A DNA stretch of 64,000 nt from Dipteris shenzhenensis. Taxonomy: Eukaryota; Polypodiophyta; Polypodiopsida; Gleicheniales. The stretch is taken from assembly GCA_047967505.1 (NCBI GenBank), contig CM106541.1; one strand, 5' to 3'. How positions within the stretch are numbered: the stretch's first letter is position 1; each line of letters starts with the position of its first letter. Made by a program: the position numbers and the translations under genes. Below the pieces are notes generated by a model, which saw only the letters and a program-made list of their open reading frames with translations, searched no databases and was not told the origin of the DNA. Of this stretch, positions 9,303 to 19,667 are shown piece after piece.

Positions 9303-12300
9303 AAATTACTGATGCATCTGGATTTGGTGGACCTTTGGAAGGAATTGCAGCCTTTGTCACCTGGATACACATTCCAACATAATGCTCTTTCTTCTTATCA
9401 GGCACGTCTGGATCGATGGTATAGTGTAGCTCCGCAACAAAATGGGGATTTTACATGCAAAATGTGGATTGACTATGCCTTTGTGCAAACCTCTATGGTT
9501 GCGGTTATCCTTTCATGATATGCCAGATGATAGATTGCCACAAAGGCGACATCTAATCGTGAACAATAGCTACTTGCAACATGCTGCTTTCAAGGCCATT
9601 TTTCCAAAATGCAATTCGTGATAAGAGGTTATGGCAAGTCTCACATGAAGACTCTGAGGGAAACTATTGCTCAGGCCAAACTTACTTGTCAGGATCTCAC
9701 TGAACTCAGCCATCTTCGTTCGTTGTCCCTGCATGAGCAAACAACACTATGCCAGGCCAGACATTGTCTTCAACTCAATGATCACAGAAAACTGGCTAAA
9801 TGGGAGACTAGAGCCAGACAAAGAGCCTTTACAGATAAAGGCTGCTCTTCCAAAGAATTTTTCAAAAGCTTGCATCAGAGGAGATTAAAAACAGAAATTT
9901 GCAGTGTGCTTATGCCTGATGGCCACCTCGCGGTCACATCTTGCTTCTGTTTGTGTGCATCATTTCTCTCAGCAATTTGGTTCTGCAGTTCCTCCCTCAC
10001 AGCAAGTGTTGGTTGCATGAAATTTACTGTTGCAGCATGTTTCTCCTATTATTTCCATTACTCAAGCTTTGGAATTGGAGGAACCTTTTACTGAGAGAGA
10101 ACTGTCAGATGCAATCAAATCTTGCGGCAGATGGAAATCTCCAGGATGGGATGGTCTTACAGTTGAGTTTTTTCTAGAATATTGGCCTCTTTTGAAGCAT
10201 ACATTGCTGCATATGGTGAATGCTGCATGGCAAAATCAGAAAATGCCAGACACATGGAAGAGAGGTATTGTTAAACTCCTTCCAAAAAAACAAATCTGTG
10301 AATCTTTGGCAGACTGGAGACCTATCACCCTTATGCCAGTCATTTACAAAGTCACTACAAAAATGATTGTCGATCAGCTAAAGGGGTTTTTACATGATGG
10401 GTTGCATCCTGCCCAATATGGCTTTGTTCCGTGTAGGCATATCACAAATAACATTGCTAATGCCTATGTTGGAATTGAATATGCCGAATACACGCAGCAA
10501 GATGTTTTATTATTGCAAGTTGATATTGCCAAAGCCTTTGATACTGTTAAGTGGGATTTTATTTTATCGACTATGCAGGCATTGGGATTTGGCACAAAAA
10601 TGCAGCAAGTTATCACTTGGCTATATCAAGATAGTAAAGCTGCTAGCATACTTTCAGCCTCAATCCTTTCTTTTTGGCTCTTGAGATTTTCGTGCATTGC
10701 ATGATGTATCCCGTATGGAGCTTGCTCTAACGGTTTTTCTTTAATACTTAATAGAAGTCTCTCTTTGCAAAAAAAAAAAAGATAGTAAAGCTGCCTGCAT
10801 ACTTTCAGGGGATATTTCTACATCTGGGACTCTTGGCTGTTCTGTTAGGCAAGGATGTCCCCTAAGTGCTTTACTTTTTGCCATAGCCACTCATCCAATG
10901 CTTCAATATCTGGACCACCTTTTGGACACTGACCAATTGCATGGTTTGGAGATTAGTGGCAGTTACAGCATGATCGCTCAAGCATATGATGATGATTCAT
11001 TCTTTACCCCAAAAAATACTCGGAGTGATCTGTCCATGATTATGCAGGCTCTTTCTACATATGGATTGGCTACTGGTCTTTGGGTAAATTTTCAGAAATC
11101 AAAATTGTTGCCGTTGCATGAACAGGAATGGCACAATCTTCTGTGGCCTGGGGAAATTGTCCCCACTTCTCAATTTATTCGACATCTCGGCTATCCTCTA
11201 GGTTGGGAACTCACCCGTTCCCAACAAACTGATTGGGTGTTGACAAAGTTGAGGGCAAAACTTGAATATTGGAAGCTTGCAACTTGGCCACTACATGTTC
11301 GTTTACAAATCGCACAATCCATTTTGATAGCATACATACAATTTTATCTGCCTCTCATTATGTTCACTAAGGCAGAGCTGAATTCCTTTATGTTAGCTAT
11401 CATGGAAATTTTCTGGTGTGCAAAAAATGGCAAGAAAAGTCTCAGATTACTCTCTATGCATCGTCTCTGTTCTCCAAAGATGCACGGGGGTCTGAACATT
11501 CTCAATATTCACATGCATTTACTTGCTCACAGAGGAAAAATGATGTTGCAGTTTATGCAAGGAGATCAGCCGTGGGCTTTCATGATCCGCTCTCTCTTAT
11601 TACATATTCATACTTCTGCTTTTGGGCATTGGCAACCTACTCAATGGGATTTCATATTTGGCTCTATCCAAGGGAAGATCAGAGGCTGCCCTTTTGTTTC
11701 TCGCCTGCTTCTTGACTGGAAACATATCTTATCCCACTTGGAATGGCATGGCCGAGACTCTTTGTCGGGAAACTCTTTGAGGGCTCAGAATATTTATTGG
11801 TCTAAAGTATTCCACCCTTCTTTGGCCATTCAAGAACCAAGACGTTCTTACTCTCTCTCCTTTAAAGGCATTACATCTGTGGCGGATGTACTTCAGGATG
11901 ATGGCATACTTTTATCTTTTTCTATGGCTGCCAGCAAATACGGTTTGGGAGCTCATTATCGTCCTTTATGGCATAGGATTTCAGCAATGCTTCAACCGTT
12001 TTTGCCAGTACCTCGCCTTCAGAATAGGCTTGAGGATTGGATTTTACGCTCTTCCTCCTCTTCAGTCCGTCCCTTGAAGTTCTCACATATCACAGTGCCA
12101 TCACTGTATAAAGTGCTATTACTTCCGCCTTGGATTTCTGACAGAGCAAATACTGTTTGGCATATGGATTGCCCACTAAAGTGGTGGAGAAAAAGGCTGT
12201 GTCTCCTTTGGCATTACAAAGTCTCTCTTCGACAACAGCTTTTCCTTTGGCGAGTCCTGCTTGGCATTTTTCCATCTGGCCAGCTACTTGCACACAGACA

Positions 12301-12685
12301 TATTGCTCCGGCTGTTTGTCACAGATGCTTACACCCTACTGAATCTGTGCTTCACATCTTTTGGTTTTGTCCACGTACTTGTGCCTTCATCGCTCTCATC
12401 CGACAGAGGCTTCGAGCGAGATTTCCTACTGTTACTTTTGGCAGGCTTTTCTCGTTGTTTGGTTTTCATCCAACGAGACAGGGTTTTGATTTATTTTTTA
12501 TATGGGTACGCTACTGGACACTATGGACTTTATGGATGGACAGAAATCATAGAGTCTTTGGTGATCCCCTTTTTTCATCCTTTATTTTTTTCAAACGATC
12601 TCTGCAGCAATCATTCTATGATTGTGTTCAGACTCGTTTGATTGATCAGGATGTGTATACAGCTTATACTGAGATCTTTAGTTGA
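9303..12685 (+). pseudogene. LINE-A ORF2 (endonuclease part, RT, C-terminal zinc region), broken
   Basis: ORF2 nicks target DNA and reverse-transcribes the LINE RNA in place. Seen in order: C-terminal endonuclease segment (GYTFQHNALSSYQARLDRWY), linker, RT fingers (GRWKSPGWDGLTVEFFLEYW, LADWRPITLMPVIYK), palm (LLLQVDIAKAFDTV), then GDIS and RQGCPLSALLFAIATHP, the polymerase box read as AQAYDDDSFF (normally YADD), and the zf-RVT region near 12310-12390 (CHRC, HIFWFCPRTC). Frame changes at about 9520, 9600 and 9920 and the 10658-10780 insertion inactivate it. From 10898 to 12685 a single 595-codon frame is open. Confidence 0.9.
10658..10780 (+). mobile_element. LINE-B 3' tail insertion with 28-bp target duplication
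   Basis: The block ends in an A-run at 10769-10780, and its body (GAGCTTGCTCTAACGG, TACTTAATAGAAGTCTCT) matches the LINE-B 3' ends near 56450-56495 and 34815-34860. It is flanked by a 28-base direct repeat, 10630-10657 and 10781-10808 (begins GATAGTAAAGCTGC, ends GCATACTTTCAG, two mismatches). This is a textbook 5'-truncated target-primed insertion into the RT of the LINE-A copy, and therefore younger than it. Confidence 0.93.
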
Positions 12686-12756
12686 GTAATAGTTACTCCA
12701 TTTTCGAAGTAACTATGAATGTAATTATTTTACAGCAATAAAAGATTTCTTCTCAC

Positions 12757-12783
12757 AAAAAAAATGTGTGTGTGTGTGTGTGG
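12757..12783 (+). repeat. Poly-A / (TG)n junction between two LINEs
   Basis: The A8 tail of the upstream LINE-A passes directly into TG repeated about nine times, and the next 5'-truncated LINE (A2) starts straight after. No other DNA separates the two elements. Confidence 0.95.
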
Positions 12784-13518
12784 ACTGGAATCTGACTTCC
12801 TTATCTCCCGCTACCTGTTCACTTTCAATGCACAATCTAGCCTCCTCGATGGTCTACAGATTTCTTCTTCCACCGCCATGGATTGATAAGCATGCCAACA
12901 CTCTTTGGAATTTGGATAGGCCTTTATCTTGGTGGCAATCACAACTCAAGAAAATTTGGAAAGCTAAATTGCCATTGAAACAGAGGCTTTTTTTTTGGAG
13001 ATGTATAGTGGGAGCTTTTTCCATTGGGGTGAAATTGGCAGCACGTCGCATTGCTTCCCCTTCCTGGCCCCGTTGCTCTCATCACCGTGAGACAGTTCCC
13101 CATTTGTTATGGTCTTGCCCGCACTCTCAGATATTGATCACTCATGTCTCTCATTTGCTACGGCTTCGGTTTCCCTCTATCAGATTCGGGAAACTCTTCT
13201 AGATGTTTGGATGCTCCTCATCTCTGATGTCTCCATTCCTCCTTTTCTTTCACTGGGCTCGTTTTTGGGTACTATGGACTATCTGGACACAGAGATTGCA
13301 TTCTAGGATGGGACAACAGTTTCCTCAGGCATATGCTTTCTTCAGAATGTCCCTCAAGCAATCTTTATATGATAGTTATGCTGCGAGGGACTTGGATGCT
13401 ACTAGACTTGAAGTGTTTTCTGACTGTTTTTGAGTCTTCCATTAGGCTCTCTTTTGGAGTCTAATGTCATGTACATTGATTTCATGTTAATAATATAGTT
13501 ACTGGTTTCACAAAAAAA
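12784..13518 (+). mobile_element. LINE-A2 3' fragment (5' truncated)
   Basis: A related subfamily of LINE-A. The frame from about 12830 to 13432 gives the ORF2 end: MVYRFLLPPPWIDKHANTLW, WWQSQL, a zf-RVT type region (CSHHRETVPHLLWSCPHS) and a C-terminus LEVFSDCF. The 3' UTR contains TTAATAATATAG and ends in poly-A at 13512-13518, followed by GTGTGTGTGTGA. Near-identical copies lie at 27755-27028 (minus) and at the 3' end of 17794-19937. The frame is open but lacks all catalytic domains. Confidence 0.9.
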
Positions 13519-14404
13519 GTGTGTGTGTGACCAGCGTGGTAGTCTGGATGCGCGACACATGGCATGAGACGTGTGCTACGCGACATGTGGCACGAGTCCG
13601 CGGCCCAAGAACTTGCCGATGGTTGCTTTGACTCAGCTACTCGCCGGTGGGACCCATGTTGTAAGTCTCGTCTGGCAACCCGCATTGTCAGTCTGCAACC
13701 CACGCCATGTCACCTCATTCAGGATGTCCTCGATGGACGCAATCCTCCTGCACGTGTCAAGCTCAGCCTTTGCCCTCTGGTGTTCCCTTTGGCCTCTGCC
13801 GCGTGTTGCCATCCTGCCATCCAGAACCTCCAAAGCTCCCCGAATCTCTAGAATTGCTGGCCAAGCCAACCCTTCCTTTATAGATAGTATAGATACAGAG
13901 GTATATAGATACATTTTCCAAGTGGGGGTAAAATTATCCTATGGTGGGGGACTGAAGGGCGTGGGTCCCCATGATCCCTCTCCCAGATCATCCGTGAGGC
14001 CTTTCCTAAGTCAATATAATTATCTTCCTATCCACTCCTCAAGTTCATGTTTATCCTTTCTTGAGGGGTAATATCATTGTAATCGATTACTGCATATACC
14101 TAAGGCCATATCATTGTATTTGATTACCACATATGGGTTTTCCTAGGGTACCAATAAGTCCATCCGTGTCCCTATGCATATGTCTCCTTCTATGGTCAAG
14201 TATAAGGGTCAATCTATTTCTTGAGCTTCCCATTAAGGTTTTCCTAGTGATAATTTCTGTGTTAAAGGTAGGACGTTGAAGTATCAAGAAGTTTCATTGG
14301 GGGTTGCTAATCCGATTATTCCTTCCTAGAAATCTCTTAGTTCCTTTTTCTTTACCAAATATATATATCTTCCTCTGTGTCAAGGTGGGTACATATCCCT
14401 CAAG
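13519..14404. other. Unassigned region with a GC-rich minus-strand frame
   Basis: 13519-13530 is GT repeat. From 13530 to about 13860 base composition is clearly more GC-rich than neighbours and a 93-codon minus-strand frame (13914-13633) is open, with a plausible charged composition (MATRGRGQREHQRAKAELD). I do not recognise it. It could be a gag remnant or captured exon. From 13860 to 14404 nothing is recognisable apart from a loose direct repeat ATCATTGTAATCGATTAC / ATCATTGTATTTGATTAC. Confidence 0.35.
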
Positions 14405-16077
14405 TTGCTGTATAAGGGCATAATTGCATGTGTTCAAGGCGACATCTTTGAATGTGATTTCAATAATGCCCCACAATCGGGAGATAATACCTCGGGCCAC
14501 ACTCACATGTTGGCTTTTGAAAAGCAGGCATGGTCTGATTTTTCGCTTCAGTTGTGTCTGGTTGATCTTTGGAAGGAATTGCAGCCCATGCTTCCGGGCT
14601 ATACCTTTCAGCATAAAGCTCAATCTTCATATCAGGCACGCTTGGACAGATGGTATCGGGTTGTGATCTGCGGCATTCTGATGCCTTCACTTGTCAGCTT
14701 TGGATTGACCATGCTTTCACACATTCTGGTCATGCTCCTCTTTGGCTGAGGCTCTCTTTGCATGACTTTCCAGATGATAGATTGGCTTGCAGATGCTTTT
14801 GCTAATAAATAATGGTTACCTTGACCATGCTGATTTTAAAGCCATGGTTTCTGATGCCATTCATCCTCTTTCTCATTAGATATACATTGATCTGGATTAT
14901 GCATGGCAGGCTTTTGTTACAAGAATGCAAGCTGTTATTCAGGATTATGGTAAATCCTACATGCAGGCCACATGGGAGAATGTGAAGCATGTCAAATATG
15001 CTTGCCAGAGTTTGCCTGAACTCAGTCATCTTCGGCCTTTGTCTTCGGATGAAGCATGCTATTATGTCAGGCTAAATTTTGTCTCCAATCGAATGTTCAA
15101 AGAAAGCTTTCTAAATGGGAGACCCAATCTCGGCAAAGGGCTTTTCTGGATAAAGGTTGCTCTTCCAAGCAATTCTTATAAAGTTTGCATTACAAAAGAC
15201 AGGCTGCCAATATTTGTTGGATCTGGATGCCTCATGGTTCTTGGTCATCATCTCGCTCAGAGCTTGTTGCTTTTTGTGTGCAGCACTTTTCATATCATTT
15301 TGGGCATGTGGACATTCTTTCTCCTCAGGTTGTCTGCTTGCGAGCTTCTTTTGCAGCATGTCCATCCCATTCTCTCTTATGCTCAGGCTTTGGAATTGGA
15401 AATTCCTTTCACTGAAAGAGAATTGTCAAATGTTGTTAAATCGTGTGGCAGATGCAAATCTCCAGGATGGGATGATCTTAATGTTGAATTTTTTCTTGCC
15501 TTGTGGGATATCCTCAAGCCTACTTTGCTACTGGTTAATTCAGCCTGGGAAAATCAGCAAATGCCTATGTCATGGAAAAAAGGACTTGTCAAGCTCCTTC
15601 CAAAAAAGCAGCTATGTGATTCGCTCACTGATTGGAGACCAATAACGCTCATGCTAGTCATTTGCAAGATCATAGCCAAAATGGTTGTTGATCATATGAA
15701 AGGTTATTTGCATGATGGGCTTCATCCTTCACAATATGGCTTCGTTTCCCGTAGGCATATCACAGATAATATTGCCGATGCTTATATTGGGATTGAATAT
15801 GCCAAATACATGCAACGGGATGTTCTGCTCTTACAGGTGGATATTGCAACAGCCTTTGATATAGTTCAATGGGAATTCATCTTGCAAACAATGCGAGCTT
15901 TGGGGTTTGGAACAAAAATGCAGCAGGTTATTTACTTGCTTTACAAGGACAGCAATGCTGCTTGCATTCTTTCTTAAGATCTCTATGATGAGTGGAGTCT
16001 TCGTTGTTTGGTCCATGAGGGAGGTCCCCTTAGTGCTTTATTGTATGCCATTGCCACCCATCCTATGCTGCAATAGA
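14405..16077 (+). pseudogene. LINE-A ORF2 fragment, endonuclease to RT
   Basis: Plus-strand LINE-A piece truncated at both ends. It starts in the endonuclease with a small internal deletion (FEC joined to DFNNAPQ), carries LVDLWKELQPMLPGYTFQHK, then the RT fingers (GRCKSPGWDDLNVEFFLALW), LTDWRPITLM and VDIATAFDIVQWEF. It has stops and frame changes and ends near LLYAIATHPMLQ, where an LTR-like unit begins. It diverges more from the other LINE-A copies, suggesting another subfamily. Confidence 0.85.
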
Positions 16078-16427
16078 TGTCGATGTATCTATGTTTGACA
16101 TCGTCAATGATGTCAGGGTGTGCACACACATGTTGTAGCTGAACGTCCCTTTCTTTGGGACTGTTTTTTTAATATAAAGCAATATAGTGTAATGTGTGTT
16201 GGGGATGTCCCCTTGGTGCTTATGCCATTGCTACCCATCCTATGCTGCAATAGATGTTGATGTACCTATGTTTGACATCGTCAATGATGTCAGGGTGTGT
16301 ACACACATGCTATAGCTGAATGCCCCTTTCTTTGGGACTGTTTTTTTAATATAAAGCAATAAGTGTAATGTGTGTTGATTGATTCATAACTCAGCAGCAT
16401 GATGTTTGGCACCATGCATTTCTAACA
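16078..16427 (+). repeat. LTR-like unit, tandemly duplicated with LINE sequence between
   Basis: 16255-16427 begins TGTTGATG and ends CTAACA, followed at once by a tRNA-type primer site, as expected of a 173-base LTR. A partial copy lies at 16078-16200. Between them 16201-16254 repeats the LINE-A end found at about 16018-16077. Each LTR copy carries GACATCGTCAATGATGTC, a short hairpin with 6-base arms. The arrangement is LINE end, LTR part, LINE end, LTR, and looks like a duplicated LINE/LTR junction. Confidence 0.6.
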
Positions 16428-17410
16428 TGGTATCAGATCTGAGATATTCAAAGCAATCCTCTTTATGACTTAGCTCAAGAGTGTCTTCTTTGAGATTGTC
16501 ATCCTCTTCACCTTCAGCCTGTTGTTTTACAACAGCACTTTGTTTCCCCTTTTTACCCTTATCCAAAAAACGTGTCATTTCTCTACCCAACCGACATCTA
16601 TCAAGCAGCAGTTTCAACAACCCGTTGCTGTTTTTCCTATAGGTCATCGGCTTTTTTTCTTGGTCACACAACACCTTGTCAACATACACTTTATTTCTGT
16701 AGATATTTGCACAATGTCTCTTGTAGTGGAGATTCATAAAAAATTCCTTTGAGGATAAACTTTTGTCAAGAAAGGCTCTCTATCTTGCTCCTCTCCCATT
16801 TAGTAATTTTCATGTGATCATTGCTTTGCAAACAATATCTGGCCTGACATAAAACTGCATTTTCATCAAAAGACAAAGGCCGAAATTGACTTAACTCAGT
16901 TAAAGATTGAAATGTGTGTTGGTATCAGAGCTGAGATATTCAAAGCAATCCTCTTTATGACTTAGCTCAAGAGCGTCTTCTTTGAGATTGTCATCCTCTT
17001 CACCTTCAGCCTTTTGTTTTACAACAGCACTTTGTTTCCCCTTTTTACCCTTATCCAAAAAACGTGTCATTTCTCTACCCAACCGATGTCTATCAAGCAG
17101 CAGTTTCAACAACCCGTCACTGTTTCTCCTATAGGTCATCGGCTTTTTTTCTTGGTCACACAACACCTTGTCAACCTACACTTTATTTCTGTAGATATTT
17201 GCACAATGTCTCTTGTAGTGGAGATTCATAAAAAATTCCTTTGAGGAGAAACCTTTGTCAAGAAAGGCTCTCTGTCTTGCTCCTCTCCCATTTAGTAATT
17301 TTCATGTGATCATTGCTTTGCAAACAATATCTGGCTTGACATAAAACTACATTTTCATCAAAAGACAAAGGCCGAAATTGACTTAACTCGGTTAAAGATT
17401 GGCAAGTGTC
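16428..17410 (+). repeat. Two 492-base direct repeats, each starting with a tRNA-Met primer site
   Basis: 16428-16439 (TGGTATCAGATC) and 16920-16931 (TGGTATCAGAGC) match the 3' end complement of initiator tRNA-Met, the usual Ty1/copia primer. After each, about 480 bases are nearly the same. On the opposite strand each unit carries a frame rich in K, E and D (KPMTYR, LLKLLLDR, LGREMTRFLDKGKKGK, GEEDDNLKED) joined to a LINE-A linker segment (LTELSQFRPLSFDENVVLCQ). The charged frame is not one I recognise. The unit mixes LTR-element leader and antisense LINE sequence. Confidence 0.7.
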
Positions 17411-17742
17411 TTTGGCTCTAGCACACGCAGCCATAGAGAGACCTATTGGCGTAGTGGAACCTTGGAGTGCCAAATCTGTTTTAATCTCTTTCTCCACCAT
17501 TTGATTGGATGGTGTAAAGCCCAAATCTGATTGGCCTTGTCCGTCGACACCCAAGGTGGTGATAGCAAAACTCTATATAAAGAAGAGATTGTGATATGAG
17601 ATAGCTTCAAAGGACCGATGGACGAGTATAAAGGAAGAAGAGTCCAATCTTGTCTTGAAGTTCTAAAGGCAGTACTAGCTGAAATGGCTGAAGCATTCGA
17701 GTAATGACTTGCCATACCGGACGATAGTGCATGTCCAAACCG
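17411..17742 (-). pseudogene. LINE-A ORF2 C-terminal fragment (interrupted copy, part 1)
   Basis: Minus-strand LINE-A like sequence: ITRMLQPF, PLKLSHITISSLYRVLLSPPW, HHPIKWWRKRLKQIWHSKVPLRQ. It continues on the other side of the 17742-19937 insertion at 19938-20160. After PLRQ the frame switches abruptly to unrelated order (ORF2 linker), so this copy was already rearranged. A 52-63 base stretch of it (17679-17741) is repeated at 17742-17793. Confidence 0.8.
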
Positions 17743-17793
17743 CTGAAACGGCTGAAGCATTCGAGTAATGACTTGCCATACCGGACGATAGTG
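17742..17793 (+). repeat. Duplicated filler at LINE 5' junction
   Basis: 17742-17793 repeats 17679-17729 with one mismatch (GCTGAAACGGCTGAAGC versus GCTGAAATGGCTGAAGC). It sits between the left target duplication and the first base of the inserted LINE-A2. This is consistent with the new cDNA strand copying flanking DNA before the 5' join was made. Confidence 0.85.
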
Positions 17794-17884
17794 AGTTGGT
17801 GTGTGTGTGAGGTAGCGAGGTGTGTGTGTTGGTGTGTCGTGAGAGAGATGGTGTGAGAGTGCTGCTGCTCAGCCTCGCCAAGCT

Positions 17885-18260
17885 CCCATACAGGCTCGCG
17901 CCCTGTCCGTACAAGTGTACGGACGCCGTACATCCACCGTATGGCCGTACGAGCAGCCCGCTTCCTCCCTACGCAGCCCCGAGCGTATCCGTCCCTCTTT
18001 TACTCGTCATCCCCGTATCTAGTCTGAATCCCCTGCTGTATATCCGTACCCCCCCGTCCCTTTCCGTACAGCTTAGTCCACCGTGCTCCGTCAGCATCCC
18101 CGCTCACTTTTGTTCTCCTGTACAGCTCCTGCGCACCCTAACAGCATCCCTGTACGACTCAGCCTCCTCCGTACAGCCTCTTTCGTATACCCGTACGGTC
18201 CGTACAGTCCATACTGTCCGTACTCCTGTCTTGCACTTCGTCCGTACTCTTTGCCTGTAC
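17885..18260 (+). promoter_or_regulatory. LINE-A2 5' leader rich in CCGTAC words
   Basis: About 15 GTAC sites in roughly 370 bases by eye (for example TGTCCGTACAAGTGTACGG, CCGTACAGCC, CCCGTACGGTCCGTACAG, TCCGTACTCC), where one or two are expected. The stretch lies directly upstream of the ORF1 ATG at 18324 and has no stop in the ORF1 frame from 17820 on. As in other L1-type elements the promoter is expected in this leader. Confidence 0.8.
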
Positions 18261-18323
18261 AAACCCAGTCGCACAGTTTTGTTTCTTTTCTGCAATTTCA
18301 TCAATCCCGCCCTGCTTACCTCC

Positions 18324-19667
18324 ATGGAGGACCAGTTTAAAAGTTACTCCCGCAAGGAATCGACCCGGGACTCCAAAAGACAGCAAGTTGATTTCTCTAC
18401 TGCAGCTTCCGTAGATGCTCACTATGTTTTTGACATGCTCAAAGATGAATTCCATCACAACCAGAAGGAGTGGGCCAAACCTCCCCCGGCCCTCAAATAT
18501 AAGTTGAAGCTGCCCTCATTGGTCGCTCCTCTTCGAAAGTTCTCTCAGCAAGCAGTTATCATTTTCTTCCCAGGGAAGTTACCTTCAGCAAATGATGTGG
18601 CTCAGTGGGTTCAGGCTTTGTTGGGAGGTTGCTTTGTTGAAGGAGTATACTTTGCTTCTCGAGGTTTTTATGAAGTGCACTTTTTGGATGCCTCATATCG
18701 TCAGCAGATATTGGAGATGTCACCTCTATTCTATGGCAGACAAATGGTGCATGTCATGCCATGGTCGCCAAATAAGGATTATCACGGTCTCATTCGACAT
18801 CACTGCCCTGTATGGGTTGAGGTAGTGGATTTTCCGGATTATATGAGGGCTGAGTTACCAAGTTTGGCCGCTACTTTAGGGCAAGTTGTATGCCCACCCC
18901 GTCCTTCGGGTAATCGTAATCGGTTTTGTGTTCTTTGGGATACAGATCACCCAACCCCTCCTTCCATTGCGGTAGAAGTGGAGGATGTTCCCCTGGGTGA
19001 AAAATATTTTGACTTGAAATGGGGAGTATTTGCAGGTGCTTGTTTCACATGTCATAAGTTTGGCCACTTAGCCTCACAGTGTCCTGCAGTCCTGCATCAG
19101 CTCCCACCTACAGCTATTGCTCCAGAAAATACTTCCCCCCCAACTTATGGCCCGGGGGCTAAGGCTATGCCTACCAAGTTGGGTGATGTGGCATCTAAAT
19201 CTACCCCTCCCAAAGAAAATGTGGTTCAGGTTTCAGCCAAGCAAAAGGATAAGGGAAAGGGCAAAATTTCAGAATCTCATGCCTCTCCCCAGGGTGCCTG
19301 GCAGCAATCCAAAAAGGTATTTGCACTCAAACCACGACCGTTACAATCTCGCCATTGGGATGCTTCAACTTCCACCCCTGGTCAGACCTCTACCACTGCT
19401 GATAGCCTCACTTCTCAACTGTGGGTTGATGTGTTAAAGAGGGGCATCCCTGTATGTGACAATGATGAGGATCATAGAGCTAATGATCCAGGAGGCCAGG
19501 TGGATGTTGATGTCATGGCCGAGTCTTGCCCGCACTCTCGGATATTGATCACTCATGTCTCTCATTTGCTGCGGCTTCGGTTTCCCTCTATCAGACTCGG
19601 GAAACTCTTCTGGATGTTTGGATGCTTCTCATCTCATATGTCTCCATTCCTCCTTTTCTTTCACTGA
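18324..19667 (+). CDS. LINE-A2 ORF1 fused to ORF2 tail
   Basis: ORF1 RNA-binding protein. The ATG at 18324 (MEDQFKSYSRKEST) aligns with the start of ORF1 at 51375. Domains: variable N-terminus, DUF4283-like core (AVIIFFPGKLP, VHVMPWSPNKDYHGLIRH, WVEVVDFPDY), CCHC zinc knuckle CFTCHKFGHLASQC at about residues 236-249, and a basic S/P/K-rich tail. At about 19528 it runs in frame into the ORF2 terminus (SCPHSRILITHVSHLLRLRF) for about 45 codons. The whole frame is free of stops and extends upstream to 17820. This is the only uninterrupted ORF1 in the window apart from 51375-50293, but the fusion makes normal function doubtful. Confidence 0.85.
   Translation: MEDQFKSYSRKESTRDSKRQQVDFSTAASVDAHYVFDMLKDEFHHNQKEWAKPPPALKYKLKLPSLVAPLRKFSQQAVIIFFPGKLPSANDVAQWVQALLGGCFVEGVYFASRGFYEVHFLDASYRQQILEMSPLFYGRQMVHVMPWSPNKDYHGLIRHHCPVWVEVVDFPDYMRAELPSLAATLGQVVCPPRPSGNRNRFCVLWDTDHPTPPSIAVEVEDVPLGEKYFDLKWGVFAGACFTCHKFGHLASQCPAVLHQLPPTAIAPENTSPPTYGPGAKAMPTKLGDVASKSTPPKENVVQVSAKQKDKGKGKISESHASPQGAWQQSKKVFALKPRPLQSRHWDASTSTPGQTSTTADSLTSQLWVDVLKRGIPVCDNDEDHRANDPGGQVDVDVMAESCPHSRILITHVSHLLRLRFPSIRLGKLFWMFGCFSSHMSPFLLFFH

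Larger units (their letters stand above)
8559..12764 (+). mobile_element. LINE-A copy with complete ends, ORF1 deleted
   Basis: It has a 5' leader of about 740 bases, then jumps at about 9300 into the endonuclease part of ORF2, and continues to the ORF2 stop, 3' UTR and A-run at 12757-12764. ORF1 and the N-terminal endonuclease are absent. The joint shares GGTCT with the intact ORF2 sequence (rc of about 49595). A 123-base LINE-B tail is inserted in the RT at 10658-10780. The tail is followed by (TG)n. Confidence 0.9.

Noticed and set aside
9290-9310. LINE internal deletions as spliced-out introns
   Set aside because: The joints at 6426, 9300 and 19528 lack GT-AG borders and instead share short words, so splicing is a poor explanation.
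16128-16200. Possible tRNA or small RNA gene near the GACATC hairpin
   Set aside because: No cloverleaf or A/B box could be found; the hairpin is only 6 bp and lies in an LTR-like repeat.
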